DNA of 51,195 nt from the IMG/VR virus record IMGVR_UViG_3300025617_000033, positions 1 to 51,195 of that record; one strand, written 5' to 3'. The notes beneath the pieces are model-generated. The model had not been told where the DNA came from. It saw only the letters and a list, made by a program, of their open reading frames with translations, and did no database searches. Below are positions 21,624-30,500 of this stretch, piece by piece. This DNA comes from a virus. The position numbers and the translations under genes were made by a program. The number at the start of each line of letters is the position of its first letter. Within the stretch, counting starts at the first letter, position 1.

Positions 21624-22591
21624 TGGGATTATTCGACGAAAGAATAGCATATAAGCCTTTTGAGTACCCTGAGTATTACACAGAAGGCTGGTTAAAACAA
21701 GCTCAAGCATTTTGGTTGCATACCGAAATATCAATGCAGAGCGATATTAAAGATTGGAAAGAAAAATTAGATGAAAAAGAAAAACACCTCGTTGGGAACA
21801 TACTTCTTGGCTTCGCGCAGACCGAATGTGCCGTTTCAGATTACTGGACCCAGAAAGTCGTATCGTGGTTTCCTAAACACGAGATCAGGCAGATGGCAAT
21901 GATGTTTGGCTCACAAGAGACAGTACATGCAGTTGCATATAGTTATTTAAATGAAACATTAAAACTAGAAGATTATGAAGCATTCTTACACGAACCGGCC
22001 ACGTCTGAAAGATTTGATAATTTGGTTGCTTGTGACAGTAGCAATCCAGTGGATATTGGTAGAAGCTTGGCTATATTTTCAGCCTTCGCTGAAGGAGTTA
22101 GCTTGTATAGTGCTTTTGCAGTGCTTTATAGTTTTCAGCTTCGCAATTTACTTAAAGGTATCGGGCAGCAAATGAAATGGTCTGTTCGCGATGAAAGTTT
22201 ACACAGTAAAATGGGTTGCAAGCTTTTCCGCGATATGTGCAGCGAAAATAATCAATTATTGAATTTATGTCGAGAAGATATAATAAAAGCTGCGGAAACC
22301 ATGATAAAGCTTGAAACTAAATATATAAACAAGATGTTTGAAATGGGTGATATAGAAGGTATAAAGTCCAATGATCTTAAACATTTTATAAAAAAGAGAG
22401 CAAATGAAAAACTGGTTGAACTTGGTTACGTTGACTTGGGGAACTATTTCCCGTATGACAAGAATGCAGCGTCTAATCTTGATTGGTTCTATCATCTTAC
22501 CGGCGGGGTCACTCATACTGATTTTTTCGCGATTAGGCCAACGGATTACTCGAAGGCTGGCGAAGGGGAAGACTTCGAAGACATTTGGTAA
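21623..22591 (+). CDS. nrdB: Class I ribonucleotide reductase small subunit
   Basis: 322 residues. Di-metal ligands in order: E68 (QTECAVSDYW), E99 and H102 (QETVHA), E157 (FAEG), E191 and H194 (DESLH). The radical Tyr is Y106, four residues after H102 as in canonical NrdB. It generates the tyrosyl radical used by NrdA to reduce ribonucleotides. The short C-terminus ends GEDFEDIW. NrdA follows about 600 nt on, separated by three small genes. Confidence 0.95.
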   Translation: MGLFDERIAYKPFEYPEYYTEGWLKQAQAFWLHTEISMQSDIKDWKEKLDEKEKHLVGNILLGFAQTECAVSDYWTQKVVSWFPKHEIRQMAMMFGSQETVHAVAYSYLNETLKLEDYEAFLHEPATSERFDNLVACDSSNPVDIGRSLAIFSAFAEGVSLYSAFAVLYSFQLRNLLKGIGQQMKWSVRDESLHSKMGCKLFRDMCSENNQLLNLCREDIIKAAETMIKLETKYINKMFEMGDIEGIKSNDLKHFIKKRANEKLVELGYVDLGNYFPYDKNAASNLDWFYHLTGGVTHTDFFAIRPTDYSKAGEGEDFEDIW

Positions 22592-22626
22592 TATAGTAAC
22601 AGAACAAGAAATATACGAACAATTAT

Positions 22627-22848
22627 ATGAAAAGTCAAAAGAGTAGTAGAGTTGATCTGCTAGAAAAAAAGATACAAGCCTTGATTGGTGTTGTACAACA
22701 ACTGCTAGATGAAAATGCTTATTTAAAAGATCTAGCCGTAGGAACATTAGAAACAATTAAACAAATGCCAGATTATGAGGAAGCAATCGACAAGCTTAAA
22801 ACACAAGTTGCTGAGAAAGCTAGTACAGAGACGAAGGCTGAAAGCTGA
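22627..22848 (+). CDS. Small coiled-coil protein
   Basis: 73 residues: RVDLLEKKIQALIGVVQQLLDENAYLKDLAVGTLETIKQM, heptad-like, then an acidic/Lys-rich tail (KLKTQVAEKASTETKAES). Probably an oligomeric coiled coil. Located between nrdB and nrdA; role unknown. Confidence 0.68.
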   Translation: MKSQKSSRVDLLEKKIQALIGVVQQLLDENAYLKDLAVGTLETIKQMPDYEEAIDKLKTQVAEKASTETKAES

Positions 22849-23041
22849 AGAACGTCTGGCAATTAGAATAGGTTACATGGGCAGTGGTTTTTTAATTGCT
22901 GCTCAATGGACTATAACACCTGAGTTATATATACTAGGGTTTATATGCGTTGTGGTTCAGACGTCATATAGAAAACAATGGAACCTTGTAGCACTTAATA
23001 TTAATGGGCTTTTAGCCTGGATAACACACTTACTAACATAA
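22775..23041 (+). CDS. Small inner-membrane protein (two hydrophobic segments)
   Basis: 88 residues if started at 22775; the first ~20 residues overlap the previous gene in another frame, so the true start may be later (ATG 22877 gives MGSGFL...). Basic N-terminal part (QRRRLKAEERLAIRIG), then two membrane segments (GFLIAAQW...LYILGFICVVVQTS, and WNLVALNINGLLAWITHLL). Could be a holin-like or envelope protein; function unknown. Its stop overlaps the next ATG. Confidence 0.58.
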   Translation: MRKQSTSLKHKLLRKLVQRRRLKAEERLAIRIGYMGSGFLIAAQWTITPELYILGFICVVVQTSYRKQWNLVALNINGLLAWITHLLT

Positions 23042-23220
23042 TGTGGAATGAAAACTGGAAAAAAGGAGAAGATTACACTGCTAGTGATCACTGTGAAGGT
23101 TTATTAAGATCAGAAAAAGGTAGATGGGTATTAAATATAGAAGATAGTAAGTATAAGACTTTGAAAACAAGTGAAGAAGTGTTAAATGAAATACAAAAAA
23201 TAAATAATGAGTTGGAATGA
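23041..23220 (+). CDS. 59-aa ORF carrying a duplicated nrdA start
   Basis: It begins MWNENWKKGEDYTA; nrdA begins MSWNENWKKGEDYPA. The DNA 23044-23081 matches 23213-23250 at 36 of 38 positions. The rest (SDHCEGLLRSEKGRWVLNIEDSKYKTLKTSEEVLNEI) has no similarity to NrdA. It overlaps the nrdA start by 14 nt. Either a real gene with a recombined start or the product of a local duplication. Confidence 0.55.
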   Translation: MWNENWKKGEDYTASDHCEGLLRSEKGRWVLNIEDSKYKTLKTSEEVLNEIQKINNELE

Positions 23221-24931
23221 AAACTGGAAAAAAGGTGAAGATTACCCTGCGTGGGGTAATAACGACGTATACAAGAAGACTATATCCGGGGGATATTTAC
23301 TCTACGACGAGTCACCGAGAGAAGCTTACATGCGAGTTGCTAAAACAGTTGCTCGTAGATTATATAAACCAGAAATGGCGGAAACGTTCTTTGAATATAT
23401 CTGGAACGGATGGCTCTGTCTGGCGTCGCCTGTACTCAGTAACACTGGTACTGATCGTGGCCTTCCTATTAGCTGCTTTGGAATTGATGTTGCTGACTCT
23501 ATTCAAGATATAGGAAGCAAAAATTTAGAAATGATGCTACTCGCTAAGCACGGCGGTGGAGTTGGCATTGGAGTTAATATGATTAGACCCGCTGGCGCTA
23601 AAATTACAGGAAATGGAACATCAGACGGAGTTGTACCCTTCTGCAAAATATACGACTCAACGATTCTTGCAACTAATCAAGGATCTGTCAGACGAGGAGC
23701 TGCTTCAGTTAACATTAACATTGAGCACGACGATTTTGAAGAGTGGCTTGAAATACGAGAACCAAAAGGAGATGTTAACAGACAGTCGCTTAACTTACAT
23801 CAATGCGCAGTTGTTGGTGACAAGTTTATGCGTAAGCTTGAACAAGGAGATACGCAAGCTAGAAATAGATGGAGTAAACTACTTAGAAAGCGAAAAGCAA
23901 CTGGAGAACCGTATATATTATTTAAAGGAAACACTAACAAAGCAAATCCAAAAGCATATAAGCAAAATGGATTAAAAGTACATATGACAAACATATGTTC
24001 AGAAATTACATTACATACAGATGAAAACCACAGCTTTGTTTGTTGTTTATCATCATTAAATTTAGCAAAATATGAAGAATGGAAGGGTACTAACCTTATA
24101 TATGACGCCACGTTCTTTCTTGACGGAGTTATGGAAGAATTTATTCAGAGAGCCAAAGGATTACGCGGCTTCGAAAACTCTGTTCGATCTGCACAGAAAG
24201 GGAGAGCATTGGGTCTGGGAGTCCTCGGATGGCATACATATCTCCAAGAGAAAAGCATTCCTTTCGAGGGTCTACTTGCTCAGTTTGAAACTAGGAAGAT
24301 TTTTTCGCAACTCAAAATTGAAAGCGAAAGGGCTAGTAGAGATCTTGCTGAAATTTATGGCGAGCCTTTGTGGTGTGTTGGTACTGGCATGCGTAATACT
24401 CACTTGCGTGCTATTGCTCCCACTGTTAGTAATTCAAAGCTTTCAGGGAATATCTCGCCTGGAATAGAGCCTTGGGCTGCCAATGTATTTACAGAGCAAT
24501 CAGCTAAAGGAACTTTTATACGTAAAAATCCTACGTTATTAAAACTATTAAGAAAACTTAAAATAAACACAAATGAAACTTGGGATAAAATACTCGCAGA
24601 TGGTGGTAGCGTTCAAGGTTTATCTGAGCTTGATGGGGTTGTTATTGGCCCACACGAAATCCCTGCGAAAGAAGTATTTAAGACGTTTAAGGAGATTAAT
24701 CAATTAGAGTTAGTTAATCAAGCTGGTATACGACAGCAATACATTGATCAAGCAGTAAGTTTAAATCTAGCTTTTCCTAGTATAGCAACACCTAAATGGA
24801 TTAATCAAGTACACATGCAAGCTTGGAAAAATGGTATTAAAACTTTATATTATACGAGGACAGAATCAGTGCTTCGTGGAGATATAGCACAACAAGCAAT
24901 GAGTGAAGATTGTTTGGCTTGTGATGGATAA
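23207..24931 (+). CDS. nrdA: Class I ribonucleotide reductase large subunit
   Basis: 574 residues, short for the family because the N-terminal ATP-cone is missing. Active-site redox Cys are C90 (PISCFG) and C279/C280 (FVCCLSSLNL). The thiyl-radical site is N262-x-C264-x-E266 (TNICSEI). The Tyr pair is in TLYYTRTES. The C-terminal Cys relay is CLAC (C569, C572), which normally accepts electrons from a thioredoxin or glutaredoxin. Loss of the ATP-cone implies reduced allosteric control of overall activity, common in phage RNRs. Last gene of the plus-strand unit. Confidence 0.95.
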   Translation: MSWNENWKKGEDYPAWGNNDVYKKTISGGYLLYDESPREAYMRVAKTVARRLYKPEMAETFFEYIWNGWLCLASPVLSNTGTDRGLPISCFGIDVADSIQDIGSKNLEMMLLAKHGGGVGIGVNMIRPAGAKITGNGTSDGVVPFCKIYDSTILATNQGSVRRGAASVNINIEHDDFEEWLEIREPKGDVNRQSLNLHQCAVVGDKFMRKLEQGDTQARNRWSKLLRKRKATGEPYILFKGNTNKANPKAYKQNGLKVHMTNICSEITLHTDENHSFVCCLSSLNLAKYEEWKGTNLIYDATFFLDGVMEEFIQRAKGLRGFENSVRSAQKGRALGLGVLGWHTYLQEKSIPFEGLLAQFETRKIFSQLKIESERASRDLAEIYGEPLWCVGTGMRNTHLRAIAPTVSNSKLSGNISPGIEPWAANVFTEQSAKGTFIRKNPTLLKLLRKLKINTNETWDKILADGGSVQGLSELDGVVIGPHEIPAKEVFKTFKEINQLELVNQAGIRQQYIDQAVSLNLAFPSIATPKWINQVHMQAWKNGIKTLYYTRTESVLRGDIAQQAMSEDCLACDG

Positions 24932-24933
24932 TT

Positions 24934-24966
24934 AAAAAAAGGGGAGGTCTTACGACTTCCCCTTTC
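24934..24966. terminator. Bidirectional rho-independent terminator
   Basis: GGGGAGGTC (24941-24949) pairs with GACTTCCCC (24954-24962) across a 4-nt loop, with one G-U. Seven A lie to the left and TTTCTT to the right, so it works on both strands. It ends the plus-strand early/middle unit after nrdA and the minus-strand late unit. Confidence 0.85.
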
Positions 24967-24974
24967 TTGGTTAC

Positions 24975-25015
24975 AGGAACTTTTGGGTATGGTACGCCCA
25001 GTTTATTTTGTTCCT
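24975..25015 (-). terminator. Second hairpin at the end of the late unit
   Basis: AGGAAC (24975-24980) can pair with GTTCCT (25010-25015) around an inner TGGG...CCCA. Just downstream of the last late gene on the minus strand. Weaker than the adjacent terminator; may be an RNA 3'-end stabiliser. Confidence 0.35.
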
Positions 25016-25018
25016 TAT

Positions 25019-25357
25019 TTATTTTTTATATTTTTTAAAGGTTTCTTTATCAGGTCTATTCTCTGATTTTGGAGGTATGCTTGCATCACCGTTGGGATAA
25101 ATTTTACCGGTTTTGGTATCTTTAGCTGGAGCAAATTTTTGTTTTTCTGGAGCTATACCTGTAGGTCCAGTTTTTTTACGATATTGCTCTTTTAATTTTG
25201 GCGTAGCTAGTTCTGGAAGATTCATAGGTTCAACGTCCGGTTTTCTTTCCATGGGTTTTTGTTGAACTGGTCTATTGTGTAGTTGTTTCAATCCTTGATT
25301 CAAGGGTGATTCCTTTGTTAAGTACTGCATGCAGTGTTTTGATGTAAATGGTTTCAT
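25019..25357 (-). CDS. Small Pro/Lys-rich late protein with SKHC start
   Basis: 112 residues, low complexity. It starts MKPFTSKHCMQYLTKESPLNQ, then is Pro/Lys-rich with no hydrophobic core (likely disordered). The N-terminal F-T-SKHC and SPLNQ blocks recur in the 217-aa late protein nearby (FMSKHCSPV, APLNQ). Last gene of the late unit. Possibly a minor virion or packaging-associated protein. Confidence 0.65.
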   Translation of the reverse strand: MKPFTSKHCMQYLTKESPLNQGLKQLHNRPVQQKPMERKPDVEPMNLPELATPKLKEQYRKKTGPTGIAPEKQKFAPAKDTKTGKIYPNGDASIPPKSENRPDKETFKKYKK

Positions 25358-25467
25358 TATTTTTCTTTTTTAAACATTAATTTATATAGTAGCGAGTTCC
25401 ATTCACCTTTTAAATATATGTTAAATGAAACTAATTTATTTCCGATTTTTATTAAAAACTTTCCCAT
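25357..25467 (-). CDS. 36-aa basic amphipathic late mini-protein
   Basis: MGKFLIKIGNKLVSFNIYLKGEWNSLLYKLMFKKEK given as blocks: MGKFLIKIGNKLVSFNIY then NSLLYKLMFKKEK. It is fully contained in the gap between two late genes, with a 1-nt overlap with the next start (taATG). Amphipathic and cationic, so membrane interaction is possible. No family. Confidence 0.5.
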   Translation of the reverse strand: MGKFLIKIGNKLVSFNIYLKGEWNSLLYKLMFKKEK

Positions 25468-25473
25468 AATTTA

Positions 25474-26127
25474 TTAATCAAAGTCAAAAGCATCGCCATA
25501 ACCTGACTTATCTAATAAACCTTTTTTATGTAGTTTTCTAGCTGTTGTTTCGTAAACTCTATATAAGCTATCAGACTTTACTCCAGGCTTAGGTCTTCCT
25601 TCAGGCGTCATACTGCTTTCCCAGTTTTTTGCATCTTTTTTTATTTTTTTCATTAATCTTTTTGCTTCAGCATCATTATTTGAAGCGTTTTGATTCAAAG
25701 GTGCGTTGTGGTTTATATTTAAATCTTTTTTAAGTTTACTTATTTCTTCAGGCTTTCTAATAGTTGCATACTTTGTATACTGACCTTCATAGAATTGATC
25801 TCTAACTTCTTGAGGAGGTCTACTTCCGTTTGCTTGCATTTTTTTACCCATATGATATCCAGCGTAACTACTAACCCCTTTAGCTTTTTGAGCTCTTTCA
25901 TAGCTTTCTTTGCTTAGATTTTTCATTGTTTGGCGTTTTTCATACGGAGCAGTTGCTTTTTCTACATATTGCTTGTATTCTTTAGCATCTTTCGCAGCTT
26001 GACCAATAGCTTTTGTGTCAATTTTTTGGTCTAATGGCGATCCGTAATTAGCAGCACTGCAACTTTTCTTTTCTAGTGGTGTACCATAGCTTACTGGGCT
26101 ACAGTGTTTTGACATAAATGTACTCAT
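25474..26127 (-). CDS. Late protein with repeated SKHC / xPL-(E/D/N)-(K/Q) motifs
   Basis: 217 residues from ATG 26127 (MSTFMSKHCSPVSYGTPLEKKSCSAANYGSPLDQK). A longer frame to 26262 would overlap the previous gene by 113 nt and is less likely. Repeated 'YG(T/S)PL(E/D)' units, then a charged helical body (KKLIKDAKNWESS-like) and an acidic end. The SKHC motif is shared with the 112-aa neighbour. Possibly an internal virion protein; function unknown. Confidence 0.65.
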   Translation of the reverse strand: MSTFMSKHCSPVSYGTPLEKKSCSAANYGSPLDQKIDTKAIGQAAKDAKEYKQYVEKATAPYEKRQTMKNLSKESYERAQKAKGVSSYAGYHMGKKMQANGSRPPQEVRDQFYEGQYTKYATIRKPEEISKLKKDLNINHNAPLNQNASNNDAEAKRLMKKIKKDAKNWESSMTPEGRPKPGVKSDSLYRVYETTARKLHKKGLLDKSGYGDAFDFD

Positions 26128-26149
26128 TTTTTTTGTTTTATATTTTATA

Positions 26150-26428
26150 TTAGCATTTCCATCTTCTTCTAGCTGCTTTACCTCTTTCACCTTTCCAGCC
26201 TTTTGATCTAGCACAAAATGATTTTCTTCTTTTAGCAGCTTTACTACCAGGTTTAACATCACCTGTTACGGCTGTTTTTAACTTGCTACCTGGATTTTCT
26301 TTTCTATATTTTTTTACGCCAGCCTCTGTCATACCAGCTCCTTCTTCTGTAGATAAAAAATTTCTACCTTTACCTTTTGTCGTTTTTCTTACCTTTGAAA
26401 AAGGTGAGTTATGTTGTATATATGCCAT
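26150..26428 (-). CDS. Basic Cys-containing late protein, DUF6321-like
   Basis: 92 residues from ATG 26428 (MAYIQHNSPFSK...). GMTEAGVKKYRKENPGSKLKTAV, then KRRKSFCARSKGWKG and a C-terminal RRRWKC, match a small marine-phage family with an SFCAR block (DUF6321 by recall). Very basic; perhaps DNA-binding in the capsid. It starts 2 nt after the endolysin stop. Confidence 0.75.
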   Translation of the reverse strand: MAYIQHNSPFSKVRKTTKGKGRNFLSTEEGAGMTEAGVKKYRKENPGSKLKTAVTGDVKPGSKAAKRRKSFCARSKGWKGERGKAARRRWKC

Positions 26429-26430
26429 AA

Positions 26431-26784
26431 TTAATATGTCCAAATTACGTTTTGTGATTTATCTTTATCGATGTCTACATGTATAAACGTACTTGCAACA
26501 CCTATTCTATTGAAACCTACTTCTAACAATGCAGTTAACATTTCAAATCTATCATCAGATTTCACACACGCTACATCTATTGCTAAACCTTTTAAATGCG
26601 AAGATGAACTGACTCCACCAACCTTGCGGTTGTGAGACTCTGTTCTATATCCACTAGTTACACGTATTGGTTTACCATAGATCTCCCTAGCTTCATCTAT
26701 CATTTCAAGAAGCTTTGGATCCATAAGTTGGCCACTACCTTGTATATCAGGTGAATCAAATTCTTCGTAGTTAAAATATTTCAT
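26431..26784 (-). CDS. Endolysin, peptidase M15 type (L-Ala-D-Glu or D-Ala-D-Ala peptidase)
   Basis: 117 residues. The zinc site is SSHLKGLAID (H63, D70) and FIHVD (H102), in the SxHxxGxAxD...HxD pattern of M15A peptidases; RVTSGYRTESHN precedes it. It cuts peptidoglycan stem peptides at lysis. There is no signal peptide, so it needs the holin-like protein encoded immediately upstream (shared base at 26784). Confidence 0.9.
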   Translation of the reverse strand: MKYFNYEEFDSPDIQGSGQLMDPKLLEMIDEAREIYGKPIRVTSGYRTESHNRKVGGVSSSSHLKGLAIDVACVKSDDRFEMLTALLEVGFNRIGVASTFIHVDIDKDKSQNVIWTY

Positions 26785-26942
26785 TAGTTATTATCTCTTT
26801 TAATATGTATCCACTTGGATACAGTATATCCAATTGTAATTACAAGTAGCAATAGTTTCAAACCGTCTTCTATCTGTGTAAATGTTGTAACACCTAAAGT
26901 GCCAGCGTTCATAGCGTATAGTTTAATATCTGATAAGCTCAT
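26784..26942 (-). CDS. Holin-like small membrane protein
   Basis: 52 residues from ATG 26942 (MSLSDIKLYAMNAGTLGVTTFTQIEDGLKLLLLVITIGYTVSKWIHI). One clear membrane segment (~28-42) and a charged C-terminus (HIKRDNN). Small size and overlap with the endolysin gene support a holin/pinholin role. A longer frame from 26999 is within the previous gene and less likely. Confidence 0.75.
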   Translation of the reverse strand: MSLSDIKLYAMNAGTLGVTTFTQIEDGLKLLLLVITIGYTVSKWIHIKRDNN

Positions 26943-26943
26943 T

Positions 26944-27222
26944 TTATTCTCCGCATTTTTTTGATGGATCATCAACTCTTCTCCAGTCTTCTTTTTCAAA
27001 CCAGTCTCTAAGTGTAGCTCCTTTTTTACGAGCGCCTTTAACGTTTGTTTTAGACGATCTTTTATATTTACCTTTTGCGCCAGCAGATTTTTTAGAGTTT
27101 ACTAGCTTTTCTCTTTGCTCTTTACTCATACTTCTTATTTTAGAAGCAGGTAAGCATGTTTTAGTTGTACCACCACCTTTTTGTTTATGCAAAGGCGTAT
27201 TACCTGGTTGTACGTAAGCCAT
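26944..27222 (-). CDS. Basic late protein, conserved in marine phages
   Basis: 92 residues: TTKTCLPASKIRSMSKEQREKLVNSKK, then GKYKRSSKTNVKGARKKGATLRDWFEKEDWRRV, ending KKCGE. Very basic with two Cys. Similar proteins occur near lysis genes of marine phages as I recall. Possibly a DNA-condensing virion protein. Confidence 0.7.
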   Translation of the reverse strand: MAYVQPGNTPLHKQKGGGTTKTCLPASKIRSMSKEQREKLVNSKKSAGAKGKYKRSSKTNVKGARKKGATLRDWFEKEDWRRVDDPSKKCGE

Positions 27223-27593
27223 TATTTTTTACCTCCAAATTTACTAGGTCCACCAGCTTTAGTACATCTTACACCCCAACCTGAAGCATAAGCACTAGGC
27301 CAAACCTTAAATTTTCTTTTTGCAGCAGCCTTACAACCTGCGCTAATTTTAGCGTATAAAGGCGAACCCATGTTTATAGGATTCTTAGTTACATATGGTC
27401 CTTTTTTATCTACTTGTATTGTAGAGTAATCTTCAACAGATAACTGAGGAAAAGTAGTGGCATCACCTTCTTTTTTTGAAAACTGCTTTTCAAAATCATC
27501 TTCAGTAACATAATCACCTTTTTTATAAATCTTGCTAGGCTTGTTAATTCTAATAGTATCTCTATGTACTTTTTTATTTTTTGGATCCGGCAT
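27222..27593 (-). CDS. Late protein with KVWPSAYASGWGV block, DUF5872-like
   Basis: 123 residues. The C-terminal CKAAAKRKFKVWPSAYASGWGVRCTKAGG is a family signature (DUF5872 by recall) seen in cyanophages and algal viruses; function unknown. The N-terminal part is charged with a KKGDYVTEDDFEKQF segment. It overlaps the giant protein gene by 20 nt. Confidence 0.75.
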   Translation of the reverse strand: MPDPKNKKVHRDTIRINKPSKIYKKGDYVTEDDFEKQFSKKEGDATTFPQLSVEDYSTIQVDKKGPYVTKNPINMGSPLYAKISAGCKAAAKRKFKVWPSAYASGWGVRCTKAGGPSKFGGKK

Positions 27594-30500
27594 CTTTCTT
27601 TTTATTTTGTAATTTTATAATTTCTTTTACTCTATCTTCTTCTTTAGTTAAAGCTCTAATTTGTTTTTTAGTTAAACCTAAATTTAAAAGCTTTTTAACT
27701 TGATCTGATTTATTAAGATCAAATAGTTTTTTAGTTTGCTTTTCAGTTTCAGTCAACACTGGTTTGTCTTCAGCTAAACCAAAATAAGGTAGTCCAACAT
27801 CCCAACCTGACCAACCTAAAGCTAGCGCAACTTTTTGCCAGTTTTCTGTAGAAGGATTTAATATATTACGCATGTTATTCATCTTCATAACCGCTCTATC
27901 TAAAGGTATGTTTAGTATTGATGAAACAACTTGCGCACCTGCTAAATAAGCCGGATTGTCCATGCTAAAACCTTTTTCTTTTATTTCTTTACGATTCCAA
28001 GAAACAGTTCTTGCAGCTGATTTTAATTTTCTAATCTTAGATCCAAGTGCTGGGGCTGTAGAAAGTAAGTCATCAAGAGCTTCTTCAAACTTAGGTGACT
28101 TCTTATCTGCTTGCTCAGCTATAGTCATTAAAGCATTTTTAATACCTGAAACTACAGCGCCTTGTATACCAAGACCTTTAAGCTGAGAATCAATAGCACC
28201 ATTTAAAGTTCTTTGTAGTTTTTGCTCTTTATTTTTTTCTGTTAGCTTTTCATCTTCTTCATCATCATCGAATAACGCCCAGGCTAAACCGCTTTGCATA
28301 GCATTAAACATTAAGTTTTGTATAGCGCCGTAGTAAACTATTTTAGATACATTGCTTTTCCAATCACCTCTCTTGTTTACTAGATCTTGCACAGCTCTTT
28401 TTTGTATACGTACATACTGTAATTGAGTGTTACCAAACTGAAGTATAATACGACCAATTAAAGATCTTTGCTGTTGGCTAATTTTAGATGGACTACTAGA
28501 CTGCTGGTTTTCTTCAGCTATAGCTCTAAAGTCATTAAAAGCTTGTTCTTCAGCTGCTTTTCTATCCATGCCTTGTTCAACCAAAGCTTCAGTTCTATTT
28601 CTATAAAATGTAGCACCACCAGAAGCTATAGCAAAACTATCTGCATATCTTGTAAATACAAAACCTTTATTAAGTAAAAATGATATAGCAGAGTTAACTT
28701 TGTTTTTACTACCTTGTACAGCATCAGCTATTTCAGATTCACTTACGTTTATTTTAAGACCATCACGTCTTTCAAGTAAGTAATCAGAGTTCATAAGAGT
28801 TAAAAAGTCACCCCAAAATTGTTTTTGATTAGCAAACGCTTTACCCGCCTTTAATATATTATTATCACCCCAATTTACAAAATTTACCGCAGATATGGTC
28901 TGTAGCACTGCAGATCTTGTGTTTAAGAACATTATAGCACCAACAGAGTTGTTTAGCCAGTCTAGTATACCGTCTGATACTCTATCGCCGCCTAATGGTC
29001 TATTGCTGCCACTTTTCATTGCTCTTAAAGAGTCTTTTAATGCCTCGACATACTTAGCGCCAAAAGCAGCTTCTAGCTTATTTATGTTCTTTTCAGAAAA
29101 TATAATATCTACATTTTCTTGCCACTCTTGCAAATACTCTTTTCTATTAACTTTATTAATACCACCTATAACGTCTGTGGTTATAGTGCCAGCTGTCCAG
29201 TCTTTACTAGGTTCCGGATATGGCTTGTCTTTTTGTATTGTTATTAAGTTATCAGCAAATACACTAAGCTCTGCATCGTTAGTTATAAAATCAGTTAATC
29301 TTTTTTGATCACGCTTAGAAAGTCCTGGAACTTCAATGCCTTGTTTATTCCATATGTAGGTTCTAATAGCATGCTGGTATGTATACTTAGCAATACCAGT
29401 TTCTTTTTCTAAAGTTTTCGGTATGTTTTTAAATTGCTTTTTTAACGCTTTGTAATCTCTACCAGCTGACACTTTAGCCTGTGATAAAGCTATTTCAGCT
29501 CTATTATAAGGATCTAGTAGATTTGTTTTGTAAAATGCCATTTGAGCATCACCAACTTTACCTTTACCTAAAGTTTTGTAAAGTAAACCTAAAAAGTCTT
29601 CAGCAGATGGCGTTGTAAAGAAAGTAAACTTACCTTTGCTAGCGCCAACTGTTTTAGCTTTAGCAGCAGAAAACTGTTTATAAGATTCAATACCTACTTT
29701 TTGTTCTATAATATCATTGAACACTTTGTCAAACACTATACGTTTGCTAGCTTTAGCTTGCTGTACCTTTGATTTAACATCAACTTGACTTAATACGTTT
29801 TTAACAGCTTTAACATTTTTAATAGCATCATCAGCAAAATAAAAATCGTTATAACCCTCAGCGGCTTTACCCATAATCCAACCTGCTTTTGCTTCAGCAG
29901 TGCCATCGCCTAACCCTGTTATGTTCGCTAAAGGTATGTCAATACCATTTGCTTTCATAAACTCTTGTATCGGACCAGCAGCGTTAGCAGGTCTTGCCGT
30001 TAATATAAATACATCATCAGTACCTCTTGCTGCAGCTATTTTTTCAGCAACACTAAATAATGGTCCTTTTTTACCTTCAATAACTTTACTAAACTCTCTA
30101 AAGTCAAACTCTGCACCTTGACTTTCTAAAACATCATAATTTTCAGCAAAACTAGTTGCATCAACTTTACCAACTTTGTTAGCATTTACACCAGCGTAAA
30201 CTTGCTGTAGAAAATCATTAGGCAAAGGCTTGCCGTACTCTATAGTCTCTGTGTTTATCTCGTATAAGCGATCACCAAAGTCTTCTCTATATTTAGCTAA
30301 ACTTTCTTGAACTTGATCATAGGTTTTCTTTACAACAAAATCAGGTAACGATCTTTCTGTTCTAGCTTTGTTTCTAGCTATAGCAGTTTCAAGAGGCGTT
30401 GTAGCCACAACCATATGTACTTCAAAACCTTTATCTTGTAAAGCTTTTATTTTCTTAGTAGTAGCATTGTAAGAAGCGCCTGTGCCATCTATAACCATGC

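Noticed and set aside
22404-22646. 80-codon plus-strand frame over the 3' end of nrdB
   Set aside because: Lies mostly inside nrdB in another frame, with a Leu/Ile/Arg-rich composition expected of a shadow. The last ~18 codons beyond the nrdB stop look protein-like but have no plausible start of their own.
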